Part shown: piece by piece, positions 1 to 8,301 of the stretch | Numbering within the stretch: position 1 is the first letter of the stretch | Layout: every line of letters begins with the position of its first letter | Assembly (NCBI RefSeq): GCF_000306965.1 | Contig: NZ_JH976435.1 | Span: 121,670 to 162,947, forward strand | Reading direction: 5' to 3' | DNA length: 41,278 nt | Source: Amphibacillus jilinensis Y1 | Lineage (GTDB): Bacteria; Bacillota; Bacilli; Bacillales; Amphibacillaceae | Program-made: the position numbers and the translations under genes | The notes under the pieces: model-generated | What the model saw: only the letters and a program-made list of their open reading frames with translations | What the model was told of the DNA's origin: nothing | The model's database searches: none

Positions 1-32
1 TTTTTTCTACGCTCTGTTCAGAATGTTCGGAT
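1..32 (-). repeat. Partial copy of repeat family B (inverted)
   Basis: Read on the minus strand, these 32 bases match the internal part of the repeat found at 19454 and 41138, with about two differences in 32. The copy runs off the start of the window, so its full extent is unknown. It abuts a family A hairpin at 29-90. Confidence 0.7.
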
Positions 33-90
33 TGACTCAACTACCAATTAGAGCGGCGGGAGATCCCTGCTGATTGGTAGTTTGTTTTAT
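29..90 (+). repeat. Family A repeat, 3' part only (copy A1)
   Basis: It contains the family signature ACTCAACTA followed by a hairpin. The arms are 41-51 (CTACCAATTAG) and 70-80 (CTGATTGGTAG). The arms differ in sequence from other copies but stay paired, which suggests the hairpin is maintained. It is T-rich after the hairpin on the plus strand. It lies just past the end of the mnt operon, on the opposite strand. Confidence 0.6.
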
Positions 91-959
91 TGTGATCTTA
101 AACGGTGTCGAAAGTACTTAATAACTAGACCTTCTCGATGAAATAAAAAGGCTAGCATAAAAAACAGACCAGTAGTAGTGGCCATGGCTCCAGCAATCGA
201 TACATTTAACTGTACGGCGCTCCAATAGCCTAATATCGCGGATAAGCCACCAATCAATCCGCTTAATAAGATAACATTTATAAAGCGATCTGATAGTAGA
301 TAGGCGGTTGCACCAGGAACAATTAGCATCGCTACAACCAAAATGGCCCCGACACTGTTAAAAGAAGCAACTGTTGATAAAGAGACGAGCGTCATTAATA
401 AGTAATGGATAAACCCTACTGGGATACCAATTAATATTGCATAATGATGATCAAAAGTAGAAATCTTAATTTGCTTATAGAAAAGGATAATGACCGTAAG
501 ACTAATTAATAAGACCGCGCTAAGCATCCATACGGCTTTTGGACCTAAATCAATTCCATGCAAAATAAAACGATTCCACGGAACAAAAGCAATTTCCCCC
601 ATCAGTGCATGTTCAGTATCTAAATGAACTTGACTACCAATGAAAGAAAGCAGAACAACGGCTAGGGCAAATAAAGAGGTGAAAATCACACCAATACTTG
701 CATCTTTTTGCACCCCTTTTTGATTTAATGTCTCTACTAAATATGCGGTCAAAAGTCCGACAACCGCTGCTCCGATTAACATAGGAATGCCATGTAAGGT
801 TTGTGTGATGAAAAAAGCCCCGACTATCCCTAAGAGAACGGTATGACTAATTGCATCTGCTAGCATCGCTGTTTTCCTTAACACGAGTAGTGAGCCATTA
901 ATGCCACAAGTAACCCCGACTAATATACCAGTTATAATAATCCAGCCTGTATAACTCAT
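87..959 (-). CDS. mntD: Manganese ABC transporter permease MntD
   Basis: Integral membrane permease of the ABC-3 family (MntC/MntD/ZnuB/PsaC), about eight hydrophobic segments over 290 residues. It is expected to pair with MntC to form the membrane channel for Mn(II) delivered by MntA and driven by MntB. The start of the coding region overlaps the end of mntC by four bases, typical of translational coupling. It is last in the order mntA-mntB-mntC-mntD, as in B. subtilis. The basic C-terminus (ending KYFRHRLRSQ) is probably cytoplasmic. The metal is inferred from the binding protein; the permease alone would not separate Mn from Zn or Fe. Family assignment is firm and the substrate likely. Confidence 0.9.
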   Translation of the reverse strand: MSYTGWIIITGILVGVTCGINGSLLVLRKTAMLADAISHTVLLGIVGAFFITQTLHGIPMLIGAAVVGLLTAYLVETLNQKGVQKDASIGVIFTSLFALAVVLLSFIGSQVHLDTEHALMGEIAFVPWNRFILHGIDLGPKAVWMLSAVLLISLTVIILFYKQIKISTFDHHYAILIGIPVGFIHYLLMTLVSLSTVASFNSVGAILVVAMLIVPGATAYLLSDRFINVILLSGLIGGLSAILGYWSAVQLNVSIAGAMATTTGLFFMLAFLFHREGLVIKYFRHRLRSQ

Positions 960-1828
960 GATGTTTGCACCACTTTCATTACTATTCCATGTTTTGATCC
1001 AAACAGTAAGCTTATAAGAAAAATAGCCGAGATAACGAGTACAATCATTGGGCCTGTTGGTAAATTTGGTATAGTTGCACTAAACCAAGTCCCTATCGCA
1101 CCACTTAGCGCACCTAAAACCCCTGATAACCCTGCCATAATAGGCAGTTCGTCTGTCCAATAGCGTGCTGACAATGGTGGGGTAATAAGTAATGCGGCTA
1201 TTAAGACGACCCCAACCATTTGAATGCCGATAACAACGATCCCGACAATGAGCAACATAAGTACACCGTTTAATAATGATACCGGTATGCCAAGTCCTTT
1301 AGCGAAGTGAGGGTCAAAAATCGCAATTTTAAATTCTTTAAAGCAAACCATGGTGATAAGCACAAGGACAATGGCACTAACCGTTATTAATTGTACATCT
1401 CTATTTACAAGTGATGCTGCTTGCCCAAAAATGAATTCTTTCAAACCGGCATGATTTCCAGTAGCATGTTGTTGAATAAAAGTTAACAACACGATCCCTA
1501 CGCCGAAAAAGACAGAAATGATTACACCAATCGCAGCATCTGTATCAAGCTTAGAATGTTTAATAATGACTTGGATTAAGTACGTTCCCAGTAAACTCGT
1601 TAACGTTGCACCCAACAATAGGACAGGGAGATTCTTTTCATTAAAAAACAAAAAACCAATACCTACTCCAGGTAAAGCGGCATGAGCCATTGCATCACTA
1701 ATAAGACTCTGTTTTTTCAATAACACAAAAGTACCGATCAATCCACAAGCAAAACCTAATAACAAGCTACCGGTAATCACCCATCTGAAATTAGCACTAG
1801 ACAAGAATATGGAAAAATAATCAGACAT
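956..1828 (-). CDS. mntC: Manganese ABC transporter permease MntC
   Basis: Second ABC-3 family permease, 290 residues, with a paralogous fold to mntD. Both contain a DAxAHA/DAISHT-type segment near residue 45 and a DxxIGV segment near residue 97, conserved in this family. About eight membrane segments. It sits 12 bases downstream of mntB and overlaps mntD by four bases. The ribosome binding site AAGGAGG is visible on the minus strand just upstream of the ATG at 1828. Two different permease genes fit a heterodimeric Mn transporter of the MntABCD type. Confidence 0.9.
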   Translation of the reverse strand: MSDYFSIFLSSANFRWVITGSLLLGFACGLIGTFVLLKKQSLISDAMAHAALPGVGIGFLFFNEKNLPVLLLGATLTSLLGTYLIQVIIKHSKLDTDAAIGVIISVFFGVGIVLLTFIQQHATGNHAGLKEFIFGQAASLVNRDVQLITVSAIVLVLITMVCFKEFKIAIFDPHFAKGLGIPVSLLNGVLMLLIVGIVVIGIQMVGVVLIAALLITPPLSARYWTDELPIMAGLSGVLGALSGAIGTWFSATIPNLPTGPMIVLVISAIFLISLLFGSKHGIVMKVVQTS

Positions 1829-1840
1829 ATCATGACCTCC

Positions 1841-2581
1841 TTATGTCAAGACTGTAGCTCTTTCAAGAAACGATATTTTGCCGCCATAAGTTCGTTCCAA
1901 ATTATCCATAGTAAAAACGGTCTGAGTTTCCCCATACTGAATGGGTTCTTTATTCAAAAGTAAGACACGGTCAAAATATTCTTCTACCGTCTGCAAATCA
2001 TGATGAACGACTAGTACCGTTTTTCCTTCGCTTTTCCATTCTTTCATCAAGTGAATGATAGCTTTTTCGGTCGCTGCATCCACACCGGAAAAAGGTTCAT
2101 CCATAAAATAAATGGAGGCATCTTGCGCTAACGCCCGAGCGAGAAATACGCGCTGTTGTTGCCCACCTGATAATTGACTGATTTGTCTAGTAGCAAAGTC
2201 GAGCATGCCCACTTTATCAAGGCATTGGTCAGCTATTTCAATGTCACGTTTTTTAGCGCGTTTGAAAAAGCCAATTTTTCGGTAACGACCCATCAGGACA
2301 ACATCACGGGCATTGGTTGGAAAATCCCAATCCACTTCACTTCTTTGTGGAACATAGCCGATTAAATGTTTTTGTTGCCGCAATGCTTGATCATAAACCT
2401 TTACTGTACCTGAGCGTTTTGGGATTAGCTCAAGTACAGCTTTAATTAAGGTGGATTTTCCAGCTCCGTTAGGTCCGACAATACCAGTAAGCGATCCTTC
2501 TGGGACATTGAATGAAACATTTTTAAGAACCGTTTGTTTATGATAGTTTACTTTTATATTAGTTATTTCAAGGGCGTTCAT
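1841..2581 (-). CDS. mntB: Manganese ABC transporter ATP-binding protein MntB
   Basis: ABC ATPase of 246 residues that powers Mn(II) import through MntC and MntD. Walker A is GPNGAGKST near residues 36-44, the Q-loop lies in GYVPQRSEVDW, the signature is LSGGQQQR near 138-145, Walker B is SIYFMDEPFSG near 156-166, and the H-loop is in VLVVHHDL near 191. The motif GYVPQRxxVDWDFP is typical of the metal-type (MntB/ZnuC/PsaB) subfamily. The gene follows mntA with an 11-base gap. Full length, all catalytic motifs intact. Confidence 0.93.
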   Translation of the reverse strand: MNALEITNIKVNYHKQTVLKNVSFNVPEGSLTGIVGPNGAGKSTLIKAVLELIPKRSGTVKVYDQALRQQKHLIGYVPQRSEVDWDFPTNARDVVLMGRYRKIGFFKRAKKRDIEIADQCLDKVGMLDFATRQISQLSGGQQQRVFLARALAQDASIYFMDEPFSGVDAATEKAIIHLMKEWKSEGKTVLVVHHDLQTVEEYFDRVLLLNKEPIQYGETQTVFTMDNLERTYGGKISFLERATVLT

Positions 2582-2592
2582 TTAGACCCCTC

Positions 2593-3516
2593 CTATTTTA
2601 ATGCATCAACAATCGTGTCGATATTTGCTTTGAACATACCGATATAGGTACCTTCTTCTGTGTCGGCTTCACCCATTGCATCAGAATACAATTCGCCACC
2701 AATTTCAATGTCATGACCTTCTGATTGGGCGCCTTCCTTTACTGCATTAATTGATCGATCGGATACACTACTTTCTATGAAGAGGGCATTGATTTCACGA
2801 TCAACAACTAAGTCAACGACGTCTTGTATATCTTGGACACTATAGTCATCTTCTGTACTTAATCCCTGTAATGCCTCAACTTCAAATCCATAGGCTTCTC
2901 CAAAATAATGAAAGGCATCATGTGCTGTGACGAGTACACGACTTTGCTCAGGTATTTCCTCTATACGGTCTATGATATACTCATTTAATTCTTCGAGATC
3001 ACCCATATAGTCCTGATAGTTTTGTTGATAGTCTTCCTCATGGTCTGGGTCTAACGCAATCAATTGATCCTTAACAACTTCTACGACATGACTAAAGGTT
3101 GTCACGTCAAACCATATATGTGGGTCATAAACGGCAGGGTTGTCAGGATCATTTAATAATAGAGATTCTGGCATTTCTTCTGTGACAGCAATCGTTGGCT
3201 TATCGGCTTGCATCTGTGCAAAGACATCGTTCATTTGTGCTTCAAGGTCTAATCCGTTATAGAAAATGATGTCGGCCTGATCCATTTGGTCAATGTCACT
3301 TTGGACTGCGTTATACATATGTGGATCAGTTCCCGGACCCATTAGGCTAGTTAGATTTACATGTTCTCCTCCAACATTTTCAACGACATCTCCAATTTGA
3401 GCGATTGTCGCAACTACATTAATCGTTTGTTCTTCATTCGTTTGGGTTACTTCACTACAAGCAACCATCAAAACGATCATTAAAACCAATGTGGATGTAA
3501 CAAAAAATTTTTTCAT
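2593..3516 (-). CDS. mntA: Manganese-binding lipoprotein MntA
   Basis: Substrate-binding lipoprotein of the cluster A-I (ZnuA/PsaA/MntA) family, 307 residues. The signal peptide ends in a lipobox (LMVAC), so Cys20 should be lipidated and the protein tethered outside the membrane. Likely metal ligands are the His in DPHMYN (about 67), the His in DPHIWF (about 133), the His/Glu region HDAFHYFGE (about 199) and a late Asp in YSDAMGE (about 280). The His-rich acidic loop of zinc-specific ZnuA proteins is absent, and the sequence closely resembles B. subtilis MntA (GLSTEDDYSVQD, SSVSDRSINAV). First gene of the operon, with AT-rich DNA and a candidate MntR box upstream. Confidence 0.92.
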   Translation of the reverse strand: MKKFFVTSTLVLMIVLMVACSEVTQTNEEQTINVVATIAQIGDVVENVGGEHVNLTSLMGPGTDPHMYNAVQSDIDQMDQADIIFYNGLDLEAQMNDVFAQMQADKPTIAVTEEMPESLLLNDPDNPAVYDPHIWFDVTTFSHVVEVVKDQLIALDPDHEEDYQQNYQDYMGDLEELNEYIIDRIEEIPEQSRVLVTAHDAFHYFGEAYGFEVEALQGLSTEDDYSVQDIQDVVDLVVDREINALFIESSVSDRSINAVKEGAQSEGHDIEIGGELYSDAMGEADTEEGTYIGMFKANIDTIVDALK

Positions 3517-3576
3517 ATTCTTCCCCTCCCACTAATAAATTAGCATTGTATAATTTTTGTTCTTTTAATTAAAAAT

Positions 3577-3592
3577 GTTTCCTTAGTGCAAC
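3577..3592. promoter_or_regulatory. Candidate MntR operator upstream of mntA
   Basis: GTTTCCTTAGTGCAAC is an imperfect palindrome (10 of 16 positions symmetric) 61 bases upstream of the mntA start. Its reverse complement resembles, from memory, the MntR box type containing GCCTTAAGGAAAC. No good sigma-A promoter could be fixed next to it. Assignment rests on similarity and position only. Confidence 0.45.
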
Positions 3593-3662
3593 TTTAATAT
3601 TTTCAATGTCTTTTGTCAACCTAAAAGAATAATTAATTATTGGCTGTGTAAATTGAATTAAC

Positions 3663-3694
3663 TTGCATTTTTCATCATTAAGCTTTAATATAAT
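3663..3694 (+). promoter_or_regulatory. Possible sigma-A promoter of ylaN
   Basis: TATAAT at 3689-3694 is a perfect -10, 33 bases before the ylaN start. The best -35 is TTGCAT at 3663, but the spacer is 20 bases, longer than usual. The -10 is convincing, the -35 not. Confidence 0.4.
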
Positions 3695-3726
3695 GAGAAG
3701 AGGATCTTTAACGGAGGGGGATTTAA

Positions 3727-4008
3727 ATGATGCAAGAAGCGGTCGTAACTAACGCAAATGAAGCCTATGCCCTTCTTAAGGCTGACGCAGATAAGATCTT
3801 GAAACTCATTCAAGTACAAATGGACAATTTAATGATGCCCCAATGTCCTTTATATGAAGAAGTTTTGGATACACAAATGTTTGGTTTGTCAAGAGAGATA
3901 GATTTTGCTGTTAGGTTAAACTTAATTGGGGAAGCAGAAGGTAAAGATTTATTAGATAATTTAGAAAAGCAACTTAATTTATTACATGAAAAAGCACAAC
4001 AATCATAA
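3727..4008 (+). CDS. ylaN: YlaN, DUF1507 family (Fur-linked iron homeostasis)
   Basis: Small soluble protein of 93 residues with the family hallmark [20 protein letters not shown] near residues 38-57. YlaN is essential in B. subtilis under standard conditions; recent work on B. subtilis and Staphylococcus aureus ties it to iron homeostasis as a partner of the repressor Fur. Nothing in this sequence shows a catalytic site. The ribosome binding site GGAGGGGG precedes ATG by 5-6 bases. In B. subtilis ylaN lies upstream of ftsW-pycA-cta-ylb; here the intervening genes are gone. A terminator follows at 4073. Confidence 0.93.
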   Translation: MMQEAVVTNANEAYALLKADADKILKLIQVQMDNLMMPQCPLYEEVLDTQMFGLSREIDFAVRLNLIGEAEGKDLLDNLEKQLNLLHEKAQQS

Positions 4009-4072
4009 ATCGCATTGTTTTTATGTTGATTGGTATACACAGTATTGAGTCTTATACTATAGATTTAACGTT

Positions 4073-4107
4073 AAAACGTCACAAGAATGATAACTTGTGA
4101 CGTTTTT
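4073..4107 (+). terminator. Rho-independent terminator after ylaN
   Basis: A perfect 13-bp stem (AAAACGTCACAAG at 4073-4085, CTTGTGACGTTTT at 4094-4106) with an 8-base loop, ending in a T tract. The A run on the 5' side would let it also work for the convergent gene on the minus strand. Confidence 0.88.
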
Positions 4108-4223
4108 CTCTATATTAGCGTTTTATTAAGTTTGATCAATCAGCTGTATTTATAAATGGTCTTTCTTTATGTTAAAGTCATAGATTAATATGCCTTGAAA
4201 TCTAGATGAAAAGCAGTTCGTTG

Positions 4224-5282
4224 CTAAAGTTTAACATGCCATTTAATGATTCCTGCTTCTTTTGCTGAGTTAAAGGCAATAACCACAATCGGACCTAAAA
4301 TGAACCCAAGGATACCGATTAATTGGAGCCCTATATACATTGCAATTAGTGTAGCTAATGGGGAAAGACCGATCTGCTGTCCCATCACTTTGGGTTCAAC
4401 AGTTCTTCGGATCGCTAAAAGAATAAGAGCAAGTAGCGCAAGTTGAGTTCCCATAAAAATATTGCCTGATATGAACATATACAGTGACCACGGTCCAAGA
4501 ATAGCGATAGAGCCGATAATTGGAATGAGGTCAATTAACCAAATGATTGTTGCCATAATTACCGCATATTCAGGAATGATAATAAATAATCCTAGCAAGG
4601 TAACTGTTAATACAATTAAACTAACAAGGAATTGTGCTTTCAAAAAACCTACAAATACGTATTTTAATCGAGCACTCATAAATTGTATTTTCTCAGCTGT
4701 ATGCTCGGTGAAATTATGATAAAACTTCGCTTTTAAAATGGGAAGTTCTAGCATGAATAAAAATAGTGCTATTAAATACACAATAAAGCTGACAATGTAA
4801 TTTGGGATGACAGCAACTATTGATGCGAGTCGTTCCACTCTGAGGTGTGTTCTTAAAATATCTGTAATGGAGTCAACACTACTATTAATGCTATTATTGA
4901 CTTCCTGCACAAATTCATTAGGTAAGTCCTCCATAACCCTTTCTAGTTCTCCACTCCATTGAAGGAGTAACTTATTGACTTGTAGAATATAATCAGGTGC
5001 ATTCTCAGCCAAGTCTACCAATTGCTTAATAATATTTGTTACCGCATATGTACCAATAAACGAAAGCAAAACAAGAAATGCTAAATAGACTATAATCACA
5101 CTTATCTTACGGTTGAGGCGAAATCTTTTTTCAATCATTCGAATAAGTGGATTGAGAAAAAGCGCGGTAATAAATGCAGTGAGTAATGGGATTGAAACGG
5201 GTAATACGAAAATAAAGAACAATAATATAATGATCGCTAATATAATTAATGTCCAATGGCGTCTGGTTAACGAGCGCAACAC
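4224..5282 (-). CDS. AI-2E family transporter, YtvI-like
   Basis: Membrane protein of 352 residues of the AI-2E/UPF0118 (PerM) family. It has paired hydrophobic segments at about 12-50 and 62-88, a soluble stretch of about 95-150, then four to five segments to the C-terminus. Diagnostic stretches are DLIPIIGSIAILGPW near 253-267 and EPKVMGQQIGLSPLATLIAMY near 295-315. Substrates of this family are mostly unproven. The layout resembles the sporulation membrane protein YtvI subgroup, but the subgroup is uncertain. It stands alone, convergent with ylaN, and is not at this position in B. subtilis. Confidence 0.8.
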   Translation of the reverse strand: MLRSLTRRHWTLIILAIIILLFFIFVLPVSIPLLTAFITALFLNPLIRMIEKRFRLNRKISVIIVYLAFLVLLSFIGTYAVTNIIKQLVDLAENAPDYILQVNKLLLQWSGELERVMEDLPNEFVQEVNNSINSSVDSITDILRTHLRVERLASIVAVIPNYIVSFIVYLIALFLFMLELPILKAKFYHNFTEHTAEKIQFMSARLKYVFVGFLKAQFLVSLIVLTVTLLGLFIIIPEYAVIMATIIWLIDLIPIIGSIAILGPWSLYMFISGNIFMGTQLALLALILLAIRRTVEPKVMGQQIGLSPLATLIAMYIGLQLIGILGFILGPIVVIAFNSAKEAGIIKWHVKL

Positions 5283-5437
5283 AAATAAATCCCCCTTTCC
5301 TTAGATAAGAAAAAATCTCTGTCTCATTGAAATATATCATGTTCCTTGTCATTTGAATAGTTACTTTTATAATTAATCTTATCATGTTAGGTGAAATCAA
5401 TGATGTTTAATTAGGCTTATGTAAGGTCATACTACAC

Positions 5438-5462
5438 ATTGTGGGCAATAATTAGCCACAAT
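5438..5462 (+). other. Small hairpin upstream of the CBS gene
   Basis: ATTGTGG (5438-5444) and CCACAAT (5456-5462) form a 7-bp stem 24 bases before the ylbB start, in the expected 5' leader. No T tract follows, so it is not a terminator; role unknown. Confidence 0.3.
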
Positions 5463-5486
5463 AAACATGAGGGGGGTATTTGAGGT

Positions 5487-5915
5487 ATGAAAACGGTTAA
5501 TGAAGTTATGTCAAATCACGTAATGTCTTGCCAACCCAATCAACCAATAAATGAAATTGCTAAATTAATGGCTGATCAGGATATTGGAGCAATACCTGTT
5601 TGTGATGAGAATCATCACTTATTAGGCGTGGTAACCGACCGAGATTTGGTTATTCGAGGTTATGCAAAAGCTGTAGATCCAAATGAATCAATTGAACAGT
5701 GCATGACGCGTGATGCCATAACCTGTGATCCAAACCAAACCGTACGCGAAGCGGGAGAATTGATGGCAAAACATCAAATTCGACGTCTGCCTATTGTGAA
5801 AGATCGCAAACTAATTGGTATTGTATCATTAGGGGACTTAGCATTAGAGAAACAATCCGATCATATGGCAGGAGAAGCTTTGGAAGAGATTTCAGAGCAC
5901 ACACATTATCACTAA
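5487..5915 (+). CDS. ylbB: CBS-domain pair protein, YlbB/YhcV-like
   Basis: 142 residues made almost entirely of two CBS domains (about 1-60 and 70-130), the Bateman module that senses adenosine nucleotides in other proteins. Repeated motifs are DIGAIPVCDE / QIRRLPIVKD and VVTDRDLVIRG / IVSLGDLALE. No catalytic domain is attached. B. subtilis has two similar free-standing CBS proteins, YhcV and YlbB; the symbol ylbB is chosen because the next gene is ylbC, not from sequence alone. The C-terminus EEISEHTHYH is His-rich. Start is the ATG behind GAGGGGGG. A long terminator follows immediately. Confidence 0.8.
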   Translation: MKTVNEVMSNHVMSCQPNQPINEIAKLMADQDIGAIPVCDENHHLLGVVTDRDLVIRGYAKAVDPNESIEQCMTRDAITCDPNQTVREAGELMAKHQIRRLPIVKDRKLIGIVSLGDLALEKQSDHMAGEALEEISEHTHYH

Positions 5916-5916
5916 G

Positions 5917-5976
5917 TTTTTAGACATAAGCAAGCCATATAGGAAGATAGGGTATGGCTTGCTTATGCCTAAAAAC
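5917..5976 (+). terminator. Very long bidirectional terminator after ylbB
   Basis: Arms 5917-5939 and 5953-5975 pair at 22 of 23 positions around a 13-base loop. The stem begins with T5 and ends with A5, so a T run follows the GC core on both strands. Confidence 0.85.
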
Positions 5977-6013
5977 TATTAAACTATTTTAATTATAGAA
6001 AGAAGGTACCTAA

Positions 6014-7066
6014 ATGAAAAGGATGTTTAAGTTTTTGTTGTTCCTCTTTATAGTGTATGCTGTTTTTTTTATATATGGTGATTTGATCACTCAGACGGAT
6101 AAATCGGTGCAATTTTTTGAACAAAAGGTTGTGGAGCAAGATAGAGATTTAGAAGTCAAGTTATCATTTTTTGATCGTGAGATAACTAAAGAGGAGCCTT
6201 TGGATCAGTTAATCGGAAAATCATTGTCACATTTGCTGGAAGCCTTTGGTGAACCCGTACAGAGTGCGCCCAGTCGCTATGATTATGAATGGTATTTATT
6301 TACTGATGAAGAAAACTATTTTTATCAGTTTGGAATAAAAGATAATCAAGTGGTTACTGCTTTTATAACAGGAGAGCAAGCTAATATATTGCCGTTGGAG
6401 ATAGGGATGAATTACGAAGAGGTGGAAAGGTTTTATGTTTTTAAGGAAGAAGTAGAATTTGATCGCTTTTCTTTTCGTTTAAGTGAGGAAGATATCGAAA
6501 CAACTCCTATCATTATGTTAGATGAAGGTATACTATTACAATTATATTTTGATATTCACACAGATCAATTATCATCAATTCGGATTATGAATGGAGAAGT
6601 AGCGGTCAAGCATCAACCTTATTATTTATCTTATACAGGTCCATTGCCGAAAAAAAGTAGGCTATCTAATGATGATTGGGAAATGGTAACGCAAAGTGAA
6701 GCTTATGCCATTTTTATTTTAACAAATATGATTCGTAAACGTTTTGAAGTAAATCCATTGCAATGGCATAACCAAGCCAGTCAGGTTGCTAGTCTTCATA
6801 GCCAAGATATGCATCAATTGGATTATTTCTCACATCAGTCACAGGATGGCAGGGATCTATTAGATCGCTTGACAGATGGAGAAGTCTCGTTCTCACGTGC
6901 CGGCGAAAATATTGCAGCACAATATACAGATGGATTAGCTGCAGTGGAAGGGTGGTTGAACAGTGAGGGGCATCGTCGCGCGTTACTAGATGAATCGTTT
7001 ACTCATCTAGGTGTAGGTGTTTATCAAAACTATTATACACAGAATTTCATCACAGATAAGCGATAA
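6014..7066 (+). CDS. ylbC: YlbC, CAP (SCP/PR1-like) domain protein
   Basis: 350 residues. An N-terminal hydrophobic segment (about 5-23) acts as signal anchor or uncleaved signal, so the bulk should lie outside the membrane. Residues about 55-190 match the CAP-associated N-terminal domain (SLSHLLEAFGEPVQSAPSRY). Residues about 225-345 are the CAP domain, with HSQDM, GENIA and the signature EGHRRALLDESFTHLGVGVY. Same length as B. subtilis YlbC (about 346), and same place between ylbB and ylbD. Function of bacterial CAP proteins is mostly unknown. The stop codon lies within bases that resemble the left edge of repeat A2, so the last codons may derive from the repeat. Confidence 0.88.
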   Translation: MKRMFKFLLFLFIVYAVFFIYGDLITQTDKSVQFFEQKVVEQDRDLEVKLSFFDREITKEEPLDQLIGKSLSHLLEAFGEPVQSAPSRYDYEWYLFTDEENYFYQFGIKDNQVVTAFITGEQANILPLEIGMNYEEVERFYVFKEEVEFDRFSFRLSEEDIETTPIIMLDEGILLQLYFDIHTDQLSSIRIMNGEVAVKHQPYYLSYTGPLPKKSRLSNDDWEMVTQSEAYAIFILTNMIRKRFEVNPLQWHNQASQVASLHSQDMHQLDYFSHQSQDGRDLLDRLTDGEVSFSRAGENIAAQYTDGLAAVEGWLNSEGHRRALLDESFTHLGVGVYQNYYTQNFITDKR

Positions 7067-7067
7067 G

Positions 7068-7200
7068 CGTCCATAAACCCCTGGCAGATACTAGAGAGCA
7101 AGGCTCATCTGTTTAGGCGAGAGCTAATGATCGCTAACGTCCCGATTTACTCAACTACTCATAAGTGGGAAAAGACGCCGTTCTGCGATTGAATGTTTAC
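7068..7200 (+). repeat. Family A repeat (copy A2), ylbC-ylbD gap
   Basis: It starts with CGTCCATAAA directly after the ylbC stop. It contains TTTAGGCGAGAG and CCGATTTACTCAACTA. The distal hairpin seen in other copies is degenerate here. It fills most of the 260-base gap between ylbC and ylbD; no other gene is visible there. Confidence 0.7.
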
Positions 7201-7326
7201 ATGATCACGATACCCAAATGATCATTCTGACATTGATCAATAAAATTAGGTTTAAGGCGTTTCACTTTCTCTTAATTTCTAACATACATTATATTAGCTC
7301 AGTTTAAAAGGAGGTTTGGGATTAAG

Positions 7327-7716
7327 ATGAGTGAAACCAAATTACATCCGAAGATTCAAAAGTTTAAGGCGTTTATTGAAAAACATCCAGGTATGATTCA
7401 AACGGTAAGGAATGGAGAGCAGGACTGGTCTTATTATTATCAACGCTATCAAGAACTGGGAGAAGATGATGATTATTGGACGCGATTTAAAGACGACACA
7501 GCACCAAAAGATGAAGAGACGAAGAAGAAGTGGACAGAACAATTATTCTCGATCTTTAATAAAGTTGATTTTGATAAAGTTGATGAGCATGTGAAACAGG
7601 CGGATCAGGCGGTCGATCAATTAAGAAAGCTAATCAATCATTTTTCTGAAATAAGAGGAAAAAATACGAATCAACCGATGCAGATGCCCAATAGAATGGA
7701 CCGGCGCTATTACTGA
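7327..7716 (+). CDS. ylbD: YlbD family (putative spore coat-associated protein)
   Basis: 129 residues, soluble, highly charged, with no signal peptide. The opening LHPKIQKFKAFIEKHPGMIQ and the aromatic cluster DWSYYYQRYQELGEDDDYW are characteristic of the YlbD family, which databases label as a spore coat protein family. Gene order ylbC-ylbD supports the call. The start at ATG follows AGGAGG at about 7310. ylbE, which follows in B. subtilis, is not seen. Actual role unproven. Confidence 0.85.
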   Translation: MSETKLHPKIQKFKAFIEKHPGMIQTVRNGEQDWSYYYQRYQELGEDDDYWTRFKDDTAPKDEETKKKWTEQLFSIFNKVDFDKVDEHVKQADQAVDQLRKLINHFSEIRGKNTNQPMQMPNRMDRRYY

Positions 7717-7756
7717 TGGTAACTTTATAATAGACATTGAGAGGCATTTCATAAGT

Positions 7757-7794
7757 AAAGAGCGCGACTTAAATCTGATCTGCTCTTTTTTTTT
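7757..7794 (+). terminator. Probable terminator after ylbD
   Basis: AAAGAGC (7757-7763) pairs with GCTCTTT around a loop of about 18 bases, followed by a run of nine T. The stem is short and the loop large, but the T run is strong. Confidence 0.6.
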
Positions 7795-7839
7795 GTGTGA
7801 AATACTGGTATGATAGTGCTAGTGGAGGTGGTGATCGTC

Positions 7840-8280
7840 ATGTTGGCGACAACTGAATGCATACATTTATTAGACCATACAGATGAATTGGCAAAGATGA
7901 TTATAGATTCTGAACAGATGGTTAATTATATAGAAAATAAACGTAAGTTAAAACAAAATAAAGAAGCCCAAGCTTTAATTAAACAATTCGAGATAAAAAA
8001 AGAACAATATGAAGATGTTCAACGTTTTGGTCGTTACCATCCTGACTTTAGTCAGATTACAAAAGAGATGCGTATGGTAAAAAGAGAAGTAGACATGCAT
8101 GAAGCTGTTGCACAATTCAAAGTGGCTGAACGCGACTTGCAGGCACTATTAGATGATATAAGTGAAAAGATAGCCCACAGTATTAGTAAGCAAATTATTG
8201 TACCTAGAGATGGGGCATTATTTACTGATAGCGGCTGTGGCTGTGGTTCTGGTGGAGGTTGTGGTTGTAAAGCTTCATAA
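7840..8280 (+). CDS. ylbF: YlbF, Y-complex (YlbF/YmcA/YaaT) subunit
   Basis: 146 residues from the ATG at 7840, chosen over an upstream in-frame ATG at 7810 because GGAGGTGG sits eight bases before 7840. Mostly helical, with the conserved KKEQYEDVQRFGRYHPDF near 53-70. The C-terminus is Cys/Gly-rich (SGCGCGSGGGCGCKAS), as in B. subtilis YlbF, where the tail helps bind an iron-sulfur cluster in the YlbF-YmcA-YaaT complex. That complex promotes RNase Y processing of mRNAs and affects sporulation, competence and biofilm formation. The tail is complete. ylbG follows after 21 bases. Confidence 0.93.
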   Translation: MLATTECIHLLDHTDELAKMIIDSEQMVNYIENKRKLKQNKEAQALIKQFEIKKEQYEDVQRFGRYHPDFSQITKEMRMVKREVDMHEAVAQFKVAERDLQALLDDISEKIAHSISKQIIVPRDGALFTDSGCGCGSGGGCGCKAS

Positions 8281-8301
8281 TGATTAAAGTGAGGGAACAA
8301 T

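Noticed and set aside
7810-7839. Upstream ATG as the start of ylbF
   Set aside because: The strong GGAGGTGG lies between it and the second ATG at the correct distance, and family proteins start at the second.
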